Origin: Melampsora larici-populina 98AG31
Lineage: Eukaryota; Basidiomycota; Pucciniomycetes; Pucciniales; Melampsoraceae
DNA length: 64,000 nucleotides
Reading direction: 5' to 3'
Assembly (NCBI RefSeq): GCF_000204055.1
Contig: NW_006768798.1
Span: 834,168 to 898,167 of the forward strand
Numbering within the stretch: position 1 is the first letter of the stretch; the number at the start of each line of letters is the position of its first letter. Below, one piece after another: positions 24,331-34,848 of this stretch. The notes under the pieces were generated by a model, which was not told where the DNA came from, searched no databases, and saw only the letters and a list, made by a program, of their open reading frames with translations. The position numbers were made by a program, and so were the translations under genes.

Positions 24331-24530
24331 TGTCCAAAACACAGTTTGGCCTCGAAATGAGTGCACCGGAGGACGGAAAACGCATTCCGGACTCGAAATG
24401 AGAGAACCGGAGGACGGAAAAGACCAAAAACACAGTTTGGCCTCGAAATGAGTGCACCGGAGGACGGAAAACGCATTCCGGACTCGAAATGAGAGAACCG
24501 GAGGACAGAAAAGACCAAAAACGCAGTTGT
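24331..24530. repeat. ~91-bp tandem repeat inside MULE1
   Basis: A unit of about 91 bp is repeated just over two times. Each unit holds two ~45-bp sub-units, CTCGAAATGAG(T/A)G(C/A)ACCGGAGGACGGAAAA preceded by TTTGGC or CCGGA. The repeat lies between the left subterminal array and the OTU coding region. The minus-strand frame through it is a by-product of the repeat. Confidence 0.8.
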
Positions 24531-24698
24531 GTTATTGTATTTGAAGTTTAATACAATCTTCTCATCTCAACATGAAGGGGATCAGATTATTATAATTCAG
24601 AAATAGAAGGTTTGTAAATAACTTCCTCATATATATCAATCAAATTTTAACCAAAAAAACCCATTCTGAAATTATTACACAAAAAAAAGAAATACAAA

Positions 24699-25441
24699 TT
24701 AATCAATAACAACAACTTTTTGTCTTTTTGAACTTCTGGTGGTAACTCCTTCTTTTAATTCCTTCAATTTCTCTATTTCCTCCATCTTTCTTTCCCATAA
24801 AGCAAAACATTGTTTGAGGAAACCGTCATTTGTCCACCCAGCAGCATTTCTTCCTGCCATTGAAAGCCAAATTTTATGCTGATCTTTCCATAGAGATGGG
24901 TTTGGAAAAGGTGAAGGAGAATCAGAAGAAAAAGAAATAGAAACCCAATGACCATTTGCGACAAAACCAAGAGCTATAGGTTTATTAGTGGAATTCTTTT
25001 TGGAAGAAAATGGAAAGAAAGTCATACAGTGATGATGAGTGGTACTCATGATCACAACAGGCCTTGAAAAAGCATTTGCTGCAATTGGACCCATAGTGGT
25101 TGATTCAAACCAGTTATATTTGCTGACAGGTTCATCTGTATAAGTTTCAATTTTTTCTGATATGTCTTGAATGTATCTTTCAGTTGCCAGTTCTTGTTTT
25201 TCTTGAATTTGAGCCTTGGTGAGTGACTTTTTAGCTTTCGTAGAACCACTCTTCTGCCAATAAAACTTAAGATATTCTTTATGATGTATGTCTAGATCTT
25301 CAACCATCTTTTGTCTAATAGATTTCTGAGCACCTTTTTCGTGTTGACCAAGAGCATGAGCTATAGCGTGAAATCCACAATGTCCATCCCCAGGAGGATC
25401 ATAAATAGAAGTAACATAAGGTCTAACAAGTTCTAATAATT
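24699..25441 (-). pseudogene. OTU-like cysteine protease portion of the MULE1 gene
   Basis: The minus-strand frame continues without stops up to the Ngaro junction at 25442. It resumes in the same frame at 35725 (codons ...KIEEYHN, then QLLELVRPYV). Near the junction sits the OTU signature DPPGDGHCGFHAIAHALG, with the catalytic Cys in the DGHCGF core. NGHWVSISF about 130 codons later supplies the expected catalytic His. The product would cleave ubiquitin-type isopeptide bonds if active. OTU domains are known in some Mutator-like elements. Here it is the C-terminal part of the transposase gene, cut off by the Ngaro insertion. Confidence 0.8.
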
Positions 25442-25766
25442 GATGGTAGATTAGTGACGACGGGACTAGGAATTAATCCAGTCCATGTCACTGATCGGAA
25501 AGCTCTCCGCATGATCAGGCACTTCTGCGATCAGGCGGACTTCGCTCTGAGCGGCTCTTGTCAGCGTACAGCTGCCCTACCGGTTTGGCCCTGAATTACC
25601 TCTTCAGGCACGACCGTGAGAAGGCTTCGTGAGTTTTTCACTCACTCCCCTCGGAAGAGATTGTGAACTCATCTCCCTTCCTTCACTTCTCTTTCGAGTG
25701 CCTCTCCTCAGATCCTTTCTCCCGCTTCAGAGGAGACTTTCCGACGGGCATTCTCCTTTTTCGAAC
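25442..25766 (+). repeat. Ngaro split repeat A1
   Basis: A 325-bp left terminal repeat beginning GATGGTAGATTAGTGACGAC and ending TTTTTCGAAC. It matches A2 (35109-35433) with only a rare difference, for example ATTACCTC versus ATTGCCTC. The gag start codon at 25786 follows directly. Confidence 0.9.
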
Positions 25767-26122
25767 TTCAGACCATTTATACATCATGAAAACGAGTAGA
25801 AGAAACCAAAACCTAGCTCCAGAGTTTTCTCCAGAACCGACTCCTCCACCATCAGAAGAAGAAAGAAGCTTTGAGATTGAAACTGAAGAAGAAGAGAGGA
25901 TAAGAATAGAAAGAGAAGACGCTTTAGAAGATATACGATTGAGAAGAACTAAGAAGAATAAGAATGTAAGAATAAATCAAGAAACTGAAGATGAAGTTAA
26001 TTCAAATGTAGACATCAACTTAGAAACTATCAAAGATGAATTAGATGAAGAAATGATATTTAGTGATGAGAAGGAATCTGACTCAGATTCATCGATAGAA
26101 GAAGTGAAAGTTAAGAAAAGTA

Positions 26123-26448
26123 GTAAGTCTGATCAAAACTCATTCAAATATATCAAGCGATTATTCAATTATCAAGTAAACGTTCAATTCATCGTATTGC
26201 ATTCAAAAACTTAACCACTGCTCTTCCGTAAGGAATGTGAGCTACTTTAACCCATTGCTCTTCCGGAAAGGAATGAGAGCTACATCAAGATCCACTAATA
26301 ATTTAATCAACTTCCACCAATAATTTAACCACTGCTCTTCCTGATAGGAATGAGAGCTATCTGTACAACGTTCTATCCACTGCTCTTCCTCTGAATGCGA
26401 GCTGATTGCTGTTTCTTATCCTGGCTTGAAACGTAGACGTATCATTAG
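26123..26448 (+). other. Predicted intron 1 of Ngaro gag, with four hairpin repeats
   Basis: Donor GTAAGT, acceptor CATTAG, 326 nt. Splicing joins KKS to IAKMALAMG in frame. Within it, four copies of a motif like CCACTGCTCTTCC..GGAATGAGAGCT occur at about 26213-26402. Each can form a stem of GCTCT with AGAGC and TCC with GGA. If the intron is retained, translation would stop at 26212-26214. Confidence 0.55.
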
Positions 26449-26857
26449 ATATCGCGAAGATGGCGTTAGCTATGGGGAATACTAAAATCGTCGAACAATT
26501 TCTGAAGTCACTAGAAAATGAACACAAAAAGAACGAAACACCTTCAGAAAATAACATAGATACTATTTATAATAATAGTGGAAAGGTTTCTAACTCAGGT
26601 TTACGTGGTTTCAGCAAGTATTGGAACGATCATTTAAAGAAATTACATTTAAATTTCAAATTAACAATTTTTAATGACCGCTGGATAGAACTAGACCATA
26701 TGGTAGAAGGAAGTAACACCTCGAAAAAGAAGGACAAACCTACAGGTTTAATTCCGAAAAGCGAGTGGTGGATGTCTTATGCAGATTGGACACGAGCTAA
26801 GACGCTCATGTTGAAGTACCTAAGACAAACTTATTTTCACATTAAGTTTGCGAATGA

Positions 26858-26921
26858 GTGAGTTCCAAAAGCAAAATCTATCATATCTGAGACCCGTTCT
26901 GATAAGTGACTCATCTGTTAG
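26858..26921 (+). other. Predicted intron 2 of Ngaro gag
   Basis: A 64-nt interval, GTGAGTTCC...CTGTTAG. Removing it joins IKFAN and LEKHFDYVES in frame and bypasses the TGA at 26859-26861. Confidence 0.6.
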
Positions 26922-27136
26922 CCTTGAAAAGCATTTTGATTATGTTGAAAGCCTCGGTCTGCGACACGGATGGATCACAGCTTGCAGATATGATATACTT
27001 GTAAGGACAGATGTGATGTGTAACAGAATTGATGGTGCTCCAGGCGATCCAAAAATTCCTAGGGAATTGTTTCTGGAAGAAGCCAAAGCAAGGACAGACT
27101 TGTTGAGAGATGGAAGAATAATTCTGTTAGACAATT

Positions 27137-27194
27137 GTGAGCAAGTAAATTTAGATTGCGTGTAACAAAATCTAACGATTTCGATTTCTTACAG
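27137..27194 (+). other. Predicted intron 3 of Ngaro gag
   Basis: A 58-nt interval, GTGAGCAAG...TCTTACAG, with an internal CTAAC branch-like motif. Removing it joins RIILLDN and YAKGNLRERF in frame and bypasses a TAA at 27163. Confidence 0.6.
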
Positions 27195-27606
27195 CATACG
27201 CCAAAGGCAATTTGCGTGAACGATTTAATCCAATCACAGGTAGACAGTATCCTGAAGGAATCAATCATGATTCTGTAGAAGGGGTGATAGATGAAAGCGA
27301 AGAAAATAGTAAAAATAAAAATATTTATGTGAATAACCAGAACGCTTACTCCAACAATAACTTTTTGAAACCTCCTCAACTTCAAAGAAATGATTCATTT
27401 AGAAGAAACGACAACACCCAACAAAACTTTCAACATAACAGGCGGAACAATAGAAACAAAGCTTTTGGACGAGACAGATCGCCATCTCCCTATCAAAGGA
27501 ACGATGTAAAAGAAAGATTTGTAAATAACAACAAAGGCAAGCAAGTCGATAGATCACAGGTTTATAGAGATGAAGAGCCAAAGCAGTCTACGTCGAAAGA
27601 TAAAGC

Positions 27607-27724
27607 GTAAGCATACCTTGAAGTGTTATGCGTTATCCTTGTCATTATTTTTGTTGTACTTTGTCATAAAGTTGTGTAGAGATTGTTATAGTAATTGAAA
27701 TCATAATGTTGCGGTTTGTCACAG
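27607..27724 (+). other. Predicted intron 4, joins Gag to RT
   Basis: A 118-nt interval, GTAAGCATACC...TTTGTCACAG. The Gag frame ends at a TAA overlapping the donor (27608-27610). Splicing instead yields KDKA followed by EIVPFLPSTSHH and the RT. This could set the Gag to Gag-Pol ratio by alternative splicing. Confidence 0.6.
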
Positions 27725-28861
27725 TGAAATAGTACCATTCCTGCCGAGCACTAGTCATCACGTGAGAATGACTTGGCCATCAGTTGTCAAGTGCAACATG
27801 AAAATAGATGTTTGGAGAGAACAGTTATCGAAGTTCGATCTAATGGAAGACTTTGGTTACCTGTTAGAAGGTTTCAAAGAAGGATTCCATCAAGGAATAC
27901 CATCTCATAAGCTAAAAGATTGGGATTTTTATTGCCCTCCGAATCACAATTCAGCTCAAAACGCAAGAAAGAAGATTGAAGATAATATTTTGAAAGAGGT
28001 AACAGCTGGTAGAATGTGCGGCCCTTTTAGTAAAGAGGAAGTTTATAAAAATTTAGGGTTCTTTAGAACCAATCCTCTAGGCGCCGTAGAAAATGGGGAT
28101 GGAACATTTAGACCAATTCACGACATGTCTTATCCAAGATTTGACTCAAATATTCCTTCAGTAAACTCTTTCGTCAATAAAGATGAATTCGAAACAACTT
28201 GGAATGATTTCAAGCTAGTCGCGTTGTTTATCAAGAGATTGAAGGAAGACATCCAGATGGGCATCTTCGACTGGGAGGGAGCATACAGACAAATACCCAC
28301 TCACCCTTCACAGTGGCCTTACCTTGCAATAATGGATTTTGAACACCACATTTATATCGACTTGATGATCGCATTCGGTGGCGTAGCAGGTTGCGGTTCT
28401 TTCGGGGGTCCGGCCGACGGTTGGAAAGAGATAATGAAACGCGCCTTCAAATTGTTAGAAGTCTTTAGGTGGGTAGATGACAATTTGATGATTAAGTTAA
28501 AATCAGACCCGACGACTATGATACAGATCGTAAAGGCTAGCGAAGCCTTAGGAGTGAAGACGAATGTGACAAGGTACGCGGAATTTGCTGATGAGCAAAA
28601 GTTTATAGGCTTTATTTGGAATTGCGTGCTCAAGACTGTTAGATTGCCTGATAAAAAGTTGTTGAAACGGAAAACAGATATCGATAATTTCCTTTCGAAA
28701 ACGACTATAACAAAGAAAGAGATGCAACGTTTCAACGGTAAATTAAGTCATTTAACACTAATACTACCCCAGCTAAAATGCTATTTAGTTGAAGGCTTTA
28801 GTTTTGTTGCAGCATGGAAATCACCTGGAAAGAGATCAATCCCTGAAGACGTGAGGGATGA

Positions 28862-30193
28862 TCATTCAAGTTAAAGGTAAACCGTGTTCGCCGGCAAAAC
28901 CTGATTAAACTCCCAATCCCTACTACCAATTTCCAGGTTTACACGTTCACCACATTTGTCCTGATTTCCACGCGCCTCACCCCCAATTTGTTGCTCAAGA
29001 CTCATTCCTCTCATCAAATGAATTCTTCACCACCTACCTGGTTGGAATCAGGTATGCATTTCTCCTCAACTCCATTCACATACTCATTCAACCTCACCAT
29101 CTTATCCCATCAAACGTGATCAACCATTCACACATTTTCTTGAGTTGGTATAAGACGTTCGGATCTTCTTAAAGGATATCGATTCTCCAGTTGATTCATC
29201 CTCTGGCTCAATCCTTTCAACACTGCCTTCATCACCCAACAGTCTCAATCAAGCCACTCAACAATGTTCTACTGCCTCGAAGGATCTTATCGTTCAACTC
29301 ATCTCTTTAGCTTCTTCATCTTCGGTCGTCTCCCCTCCCACATCTTCCCTTCGAATATCAGCCTCACCAGCCACAGACTTGAGAATCACCCTAGGTGTCA
29401 AAAGTTGTAATGCATATCTCACATAATCCCCCGGCGCAAAAAAAGAACTTGACTTGATCAGAATCTTAGGTTGAATTTTTTTTTTGAAGAAGGAATTAAG
29501 TTACCTTGAAGAAGTAGCCAAAGCACAATCTGTAAGTTTTTCCAAAGCAGCTTTGCTAACTTTAAATTTTTTAACTTTGGCTTATCAACCTGAAACTGTT
29601 TTAATTTCTTCTCAATTGTAATGTACTGTTCACACAATCAACTCAATAAATCAATTGGTTTCACCACCTAGATAATCCGATCCAGGTTCACTTCCAGTAC
29701 CTCTTATTGTACAAAGACCTCGATTTGGCTAAAGATGGCGTGTGGTGATATTGTTTATTCCGAAGCACAATCAAGATATGTCAATGACTCGATCTCGAGC
29801 ATATGAATCTAAGATCTGTTGAGAAGTCCATTCTAGATGTTGCAGACTTACTCGAGAGTCTGCTACACATTGAGCGGCACTGAGTTTAGCCAGGAGTAAG
29901 TTGAAACAACTTCAAGACTAACTTGCACTATTATTTTGAATTTTAATTGATTTGAATGCATTCGAATCACAATTTAGTTCAATTGGATCAGTTAGATCTT
30001 CATTATCACGCAAGTTGAAAGTCATCAAAGTAATATACATATGGATCATTCAATATGGGGTTTTGAAATTGGTTAACGTTTATGTTCATTGTGGATGGAT
30101 ATTAGGTGAATGACGATCTTGTAACTCTTTCCTAACATTGATCAAAATCGAATTCTATCAATTTGAATTCGGATTCTTTGTTCGGCTTAGTCG
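28862..30193. other. Helitron 5' part, no intact gene
   Basis: The first ~180 bp match 54362 onward. About 29180-29400 (+) can be read as a Ser-rich open stretch (SSPNSLNQATQQCS, SSVVSPPTSS) that may be another captured exon, but I cannot name it. Nothing else is supported. Confidence 0.4.
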
Positions 30194-30638
30194 ATCGACT
30201 GTTTGAAGACATCCTACTCAGCACGAATTCTTGAAAAGAATTGGATCAAAAATGTGAGTAAAGATTCCTGGATTCCGCTAAAGGTCAAGTGACTACTGAA
30301 GTGGCGTTTTGCACCAGATGTGTTGTTAAATGGCAAGGTTATTTATTCTTTGGAACGATATTAGAATGCGAAAAGACAATTGAAGTCTTCTTTGAATCAC
30401 GAAGAGAAATATCATATTTAGTTTTAGATTCAACACCAGTGGATAGTATTGATTTTAGTGCAATTGACAGATTATTAAGAATCAAAAGATTATTAAAGTT
30501 TAGATGGATTATCTTTATGATTGGTGGTGCGAGTTAGAAGAGTGGTAAAGCTTTAAGAAGTGTTGGACTTTGAAATAGATTTAGGGATCAAATTGAACTT
30601 TTTGACACTTTTAATCAAGCTCTTGAGGTTTACTGATT
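30194..30638 (+). pseudogene. Captured SulP-type anion transporter fragment (STAS domain), decayed
   Basis: The reading frame gives FLKRIGSKM, then after a probable small intron VVKWQGYLFFGTI, SYLVLDSTPVDSIDFSAIDRL, and after stops SGKALRSVGL and RDQIELFDTFNQALE. This order matches the cytosolic STAS domain of the long fungal SulP permease-like proteins (GYLFFGTI, VLDL..V..IDFSA, VFDTFN). Stops are TGA at 30204-30206 (expected Arg), TAG at 30535-30537 (probably Gln) and TGA at 30571-30573 (expected Trp). No transmembrane part is recognisable upstream. It is a gene fragment carried by the Helitron and not functional. Confidence 0.7.
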
Positions 30639-32284
30639 TTCTTCTTTTTGACTTAGATTAAAAGTACTCAATCAACTTTGCTCTTTTTTTGGGAGGGCTT
30701 GTAACAATTTTTTGAGAATGTAAACCTTAGAAGTTCATATCCTGTTGAATGAATCATGCCACCTGGGTTTCAACAACAATTCAATCAAACTAGATCAAAA
30801 AAGCTTTAGTCGGATCAAGTTGGTCAGAAGAACATAATGAAGAACAAGGATATTCAAGGAACACATTTAGGTTATTAACAGCTACAGAGCTTATGAGCTC
30901 AGGTTAGTTTTGTTTTACACAACTTCTTCATCTTTTCTCCTTTTGTTATAATGCATATTTGATTTTACTTCTCAGTTGGGATGATCACCCCTCAAAAGCA
31001 TCATTCAAGTTTAAAAATGGAATGTCACACTCATTTCAAAGATCTTGCTTGAATTATAAAATTGATTGATTTTTTGCTTGAATTATTTGATGAAACTGAA
31101 TGAAGAAAAACTCATCTTTAGAAGTTTTATGGAAAATGAATAACATAATTGAAGAAACTGGATCAAATGAAAGTTGTTAATTGATTTTTGATCCATTCAT
31201 TCAGAAAAAGATGTGGAAGCTTCATTATTGAAGATTGAATTAGAGTTCTTTCATTAGGACTTAAACCTTATTTTTCAAACCAATTGTATTTCTGTAATTT
31301 TCAAAATAGATTAAAATATCTAAAACATAAAGTCCAGATTTGTGATCTTTTTTTGTTTGATTTATAGACAACAGGATTTAAAACCCAGTCCTACCACAGA
31401 AGAGAAACAAGAAGCAGAAAGTTCACAAAATGTGAACTCATCACCCAGATGAATGAAACCATTCAAGATCTGGACTCATTCAATTAAACAATAAGGACAT
31501 CAATTCATGAAATAAACAAAGATTATATTTGAAAAGCAGTGATGAATTGTCAAATTTGATTTAAAATATGACTAAATTTAACAGGATTGTGATTAGATGT
31601 ATGAATTGCAATGGAGTTTACCAATTAACATTTGATGTTGAAAATGGATATTGAAACAATAAAAGAATATTTAAAGGTTTGTGAAATGGGCTGAAAAAGA
31701 TTATTCAATGCTATTGAACTTTTATCTTTGGAAAATAGCTTGAAAGATAAAGTGAAAAGACATGGAATAATATCAAAGTTTGTGAAGTTTGTTTTGATGA
31801 AGGGAAAATCAAGGAGTATGAAATTGTGAGGAAATAATTGAGGATTTATGGAAATGGGTTGAGTGAAGATGAAGGTTGTGCTGTTTTAAGAAGACCCAAG
31901 TGTTGGAGATAATTCAAAAGAATGAGATTGGTTTCCACATATGATGATTGGGTTTTTTCCTTTGTAAAGTTTGGAATTCTGATTATGTGTTTTTTTGGTT
32001 TTGTAATTTGATAGGTTTTGTACATATTATATACCTGGGTTGAAGAAGAAGAAGAAGAAGAAGAAGAAAATTATTAAACAAAGAACCATATATAAAAGTG
32101 TTAAATGTATTTTGATGAAGTTACAAAGTATGTGTTACACCAAGATTGAAGACATATCTCCATTTGACCTGAATCCAAGACACTTCAACACTGCCCCCTT
32201 TATGTTCAGTTGTCATTGCATGCAGTTCCAAGTTGACCTCTTGGTTTTGCATTGTAAATTTGTACAGATGTTTGTACTTCTTCC
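30639..32284. other. Helitron interior, no gene recognised
   Basis: AT-rich DNA without a credible frame. A (GAA)n tract sits at about 32041-32068. The 9 bases before the MITE, ACTTCTTCC at 32276-32284, are its left target duplication. Confidence 0.5.
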
Positions 32285-32952
32285 TAAGCTTAACTAAGCC
32301 CCTCTCAGACAAGCGAGTAGTCGAGAGAGGGGCTTAAATGGGACTTGCCACTCATGGCGGGAGAGCTCCAGAAATTAAGTACCTTTATGTACTTTTCTGG
32401 AGCTCTCCTCAGAACCTCATTGTAGGATTTCTCAAGGTTCAGATATGTGTAGCTTCATGAGAAGCTACACAAGCTCGTACCACTTCCAGCAAGATTTGTT
32501 GGAAGTATGGGTATGCAAAAGGGATTTCCAGTTTGTTGCAATGTGTAGCTGCCTGTTTCAGACAAAAATGCCAAAACAGATGTTTGGTCGCAAACTCCCA
32601 ATTTCTTGCCAAAACACCAGCACCAAACATCCAAATCTTGTCAAAGACCAGTACAGGTCTGTACTGGCCTTCTTAAGCTGTTACAGGAGTACGTAACAAT
32701 CAATCAGTGCAACGTTTCCTGGCAGCGTCACTGCTCTCTGTTGTCAATAAAAGTGGTACGAGGTTGTGTAGCTTCTCATGAAGCTACACATATCTGAACC
32801 TTGAGAAATCCTACGGTGAAGATTTGAGGAGAGCTCCAGAAAAGTACATAAAGGTACTTAATTTCTGGAGCTCTCCCGCCATGAAACATGAGTCCATTTA
32901 AGCCCCTCTGCGAGGGCGCGGCGAACGCGCTAGAGGGGCCTAGTTAAGCTTA
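32285..32952. mobile_element. MULE-type MITE, 668 bp, ~190-bp TIRs, 9-bp TSD
   Basis: TIRs start TAAGCTTAACTARGCCCCTCT and stay nearly identical for about 190 bp, through GCGGGAGAGCTCCAGAAATT and GTGTAGCTTCATGAGAAGC. They are flanked by ACTTCTTCC on both sides (32276-32284, 32953-32961). Long TIRs with a 9-bp duplication are the mark of Mutator-like elements. The unit encodes no transposase. Each TIR contains a small terminal hairpin (GCCCCTCT with AGAGGGGC) whose loop sequence differs between the two ends. Confidence 0.85.
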
Positions 32953-33066
32953 ACTTCTTCCCCAACTAGAAGGAGGCGGTCAACCCTTCTGGATGGGGGC
33001 TGTTCTTAGTAAATTCTTTGATCAAACATGACTCAATGATGCGGCGCCCGCCGCTGATCGGGCTAG
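32953..33066. other. Helitron 3' tail
   Basis: Short tail holding the right MITE target duplication, then the terminal hairpin at 33041-33054 and the CTAG end at 33063-33066. No coding. Confidence 0.7.
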
Positions 33067-33630
33067 TGTATTATATTGGAAGCGCTACCTAGAAAACCTG
33101 AACCCCACGAAAATTGTCCCAGACCATATAATCAAGAACGTCGGGTGGGTCGGGGATGCGTCAACAGAATTTGGAATCGGCATAATAATAGGGAAAGCCT
33201 GGTCACAATTCCAGTGGTTGCCAGGATGGAATTCGCCAGCTGGACGACCAAAACAAACGATAGCCTGGGCGGAGACTGTAGCAGTCCGCTTAGGCATATT
33301 AATGTTGAAAGAGTTGAAGTTGGAAACTGGTCTGGCCGGTTTTAAATTCTCCTGCCTGACCGACAACACAACGACGGAAGGTGCAGCCAGAAATCGCAAG
33401 TCACGCGACTTCTGGGTCAACCGCGAGTGGAGGATTGTACAAGACTTGTTAGTCGATCTCGACTGCGACAATAATCTGGTTAGAGTTACCTCAGCAGATA
33501 ACGAGGCAGACAAGTTATCTCGCGGCCTCGATCCTTCAAAAGGAGACCAACACTTAGTCCGAATAGATATTCCAAGCGACCTCTCTGATCTCCTCTTCCA
33601 AGTTATCCCAACACCCAAGTCACATCAATT

Positions 33631-34638
33631 ATGAATACCTCAGAACGTACACTTTGGAAAGTTAGTCCCCTGGTGTCAGGGCGTCTGGACGAAGCTGGCG
33701 AGATAATGCTACGCCATGGCTGGGCGGCGTCCACAATGCGCCAATACGCGGCTTCCGTCAACAAGTACTTTCTTTTCAAACGTACATCCCAATTCTCCTT
33801 TCCAGCAAGAACAATTGATATCTACAAGTTCATTCTGTGGTGTGGCGACCCATCCAATCCCAACTCCGTAATAAATGAAACAACCAAACGATACCTAACC
33901 GGTTTACGTATGTGGCACTGTTTGCATAACGTCCCGTTCCCAACCTTAAATACCGACAGACTTTGGATCATTCTGAAAGCAAGCAAGAAACGTGAGCTAG
34001 GAGTTGTCAAAAGGAGAAGAGATGGCCTGACGCTACCCAACTTGGACTTTCTTATGACCCGCTTACGAGGGATATCGCTACCGAACGTGACCTTACGAGC
34101 GCTCTTCCTGGTGGCTTTCTGGGGTCTAGCTCGTCTCGGCGAGTTGACCTTACACGAAGATCACCCAACCATCTTCGTTCGTCGTTGCGATGTAAAATTC
34201 TCCAAAAACGACAGCTCTGCGACTATACATTTACGCATGGCGAAAACAGCACTCCCTGGTGAAGTTCAACTGCTACGCCTCCAGAAGCAACCTAAGCATT
34301 TAGACCCGGTAACAGCCTTGAGACATCTTCTCGCAGCGTCGGCCGGTCTACCATCTGATCCTCTTTTCCGTGGAATATTACCTCACGAACCAATCCGACG
34401 GTCCACCGTTTTGGCCGTACTGAAACACCATCAGCCGGCTTCTTCAAGGTGGTCTGGCCACAGCATGCGCATAGGAGGCGCATCCCTACGCGCAAATCTG
34501 GGTTGTTCATTGTCTGCACTGAAAAGTGTCGGTCGGTGGAATTCATCGACTTACAAACGATATGTACGACGCTACCCACGTACGCTCCTAGATGACACAT
34601 TGAGGCTGGCACGTCGAATCAACACGGTGCCTAGATAG
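33631..34638 (+). CDS. Tyrosine recombinase of the Ngaro-type element
   Basis: An intact 335-aa frame. The N-terminal SAM-like core-binding part (STMRQYAASVNKYFLF) is followed by the catalytic domain with Arg168 in FWGLARLGEL, His277 and Arg280 in SGHSMRIGGAS, Trp303 in VGRWNSS and the likely nucleophile Tyr311 in YKRYVRR (Tyr308 is an alternative). It would integrate the circular cDNA of the element by recombination at a short core, GAT here. Its start overlaps the Pol stop as ATGA (33631-33634), which suggests coupled reinitiation. No catalytic residue is missing. Confidence 0.9.
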   Translation: MNTSERTLWKVSPLVSGRLDEAGEIMLRHGWAASTMRQYAASVNKYFLFKRTSQFSFPARTIDIYKFILWCGDPSNPNSVINETTKRYLTGLRMWHCLHNVPFPTLNTDRLWIILKASKKRELGVVKRRRDGLTLPNLDFLMTRLRGISLPNVTLRALFLVAFWGLARLGELTLHEDHPTIFVRRCDVKFSKNDSSATIHLRMAKTALPGEVQLLRLQKQPKHLDPVTALRHLLAASAGLPSDPLFRGILPHEPIRRSTVLAVLKHHQPASSRWSGHSMRIGGASLRANLGCSLSALKSVGRWNSSTYKRYVRRYPRTLLDDTLRLARRINTVPR

Positions 34639-34848
34639 AGCGATTTTCTCTATTTGTTGTTGTAACACATTAGTTCTACATACCTAGTTGGCGTTTTGTT
34701 TGCAAGTATTTTATGGTTCGTCCTTGATGTGACTCGCCCTTGTCCTTTGTGAGTTGAAGCCGTCTCCCCAGAGCTCAGTCCCTACGAGGACGGGTTGCGA
34801 GACCCTTCGCAGGGTCTCGGCTCTTCGATCCTTCACTCCCTGTGAGTG
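34639..34848. other. Spacer between YR gene and repeat B1
   Basis: Non-coding. It includes the perfect hairpin GAGACCCT-TCGC-AGGGTCTC at 34799-34818. The hairpin is not in the part of B1 shared with B2, and its stem sequence resembles the GGGTCTC inside B1. Confidence 0.6.

Larger units (their letters stand above)
28862..33066 (+). mobile_element. Non-autonomous Helitron carrying a captured gene fragment
   Basis: It begins TCATTCAAGTTAAAGG after a host A and ends CTAG before a host T, the canonical A/T insertion site. A GC-rich hairpin, GCGGCGCCCGCCGC (33041-33054), lies 8 nt before CTAG. Removing 28862-33066 joins GA with T into an in-frame GAT codon and fuses PEDVRDD to VLYWKRYLENL of the Ngaro Pol, which supports both borders. 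Length is 4205 bp including the nested MITE. No Rep/helicase is encoded. A second 5' end of the same family lies at 54362. Confidence 0.85.
25786..33634 (+). pseudogene. Ngaro-type Gag-Pol (RT and RNase H), intron-containing, Helitron-interrupted
   Basis: Predicted exons are 25786-26122, 26449-26857, 26922-27136, 27195-27606, 27725-28861 and 33067-33634. With these introns and the Helitron removed the frame is 1025 codons without a stop. Gag is acidic at the start (SEEERSFEIETEEEE), then has a WMSYADWTRAKTL capsid-like part and an Asn/Arg-rich tail. RT shows FDWEGAYRQIP, AFGGVAGCGSFGG and the catalytic RWVDDNL. A thumb-like segment is followed by RNase H with GWVGDAST, WAETVAVRL, DNTTTEGAA and VTSADNEADKLSRG. 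All four introns are GT-AG and phase-consistent. The copy is broken only by the Helitron. Confidence 0.8.

Noticed and set aside
30289..30537. A functional sulfate transporter or STAS protein
   Set aside because: Three in-frame stops, no transmembrane region and location inside a Helitron show it is a captured fragment.
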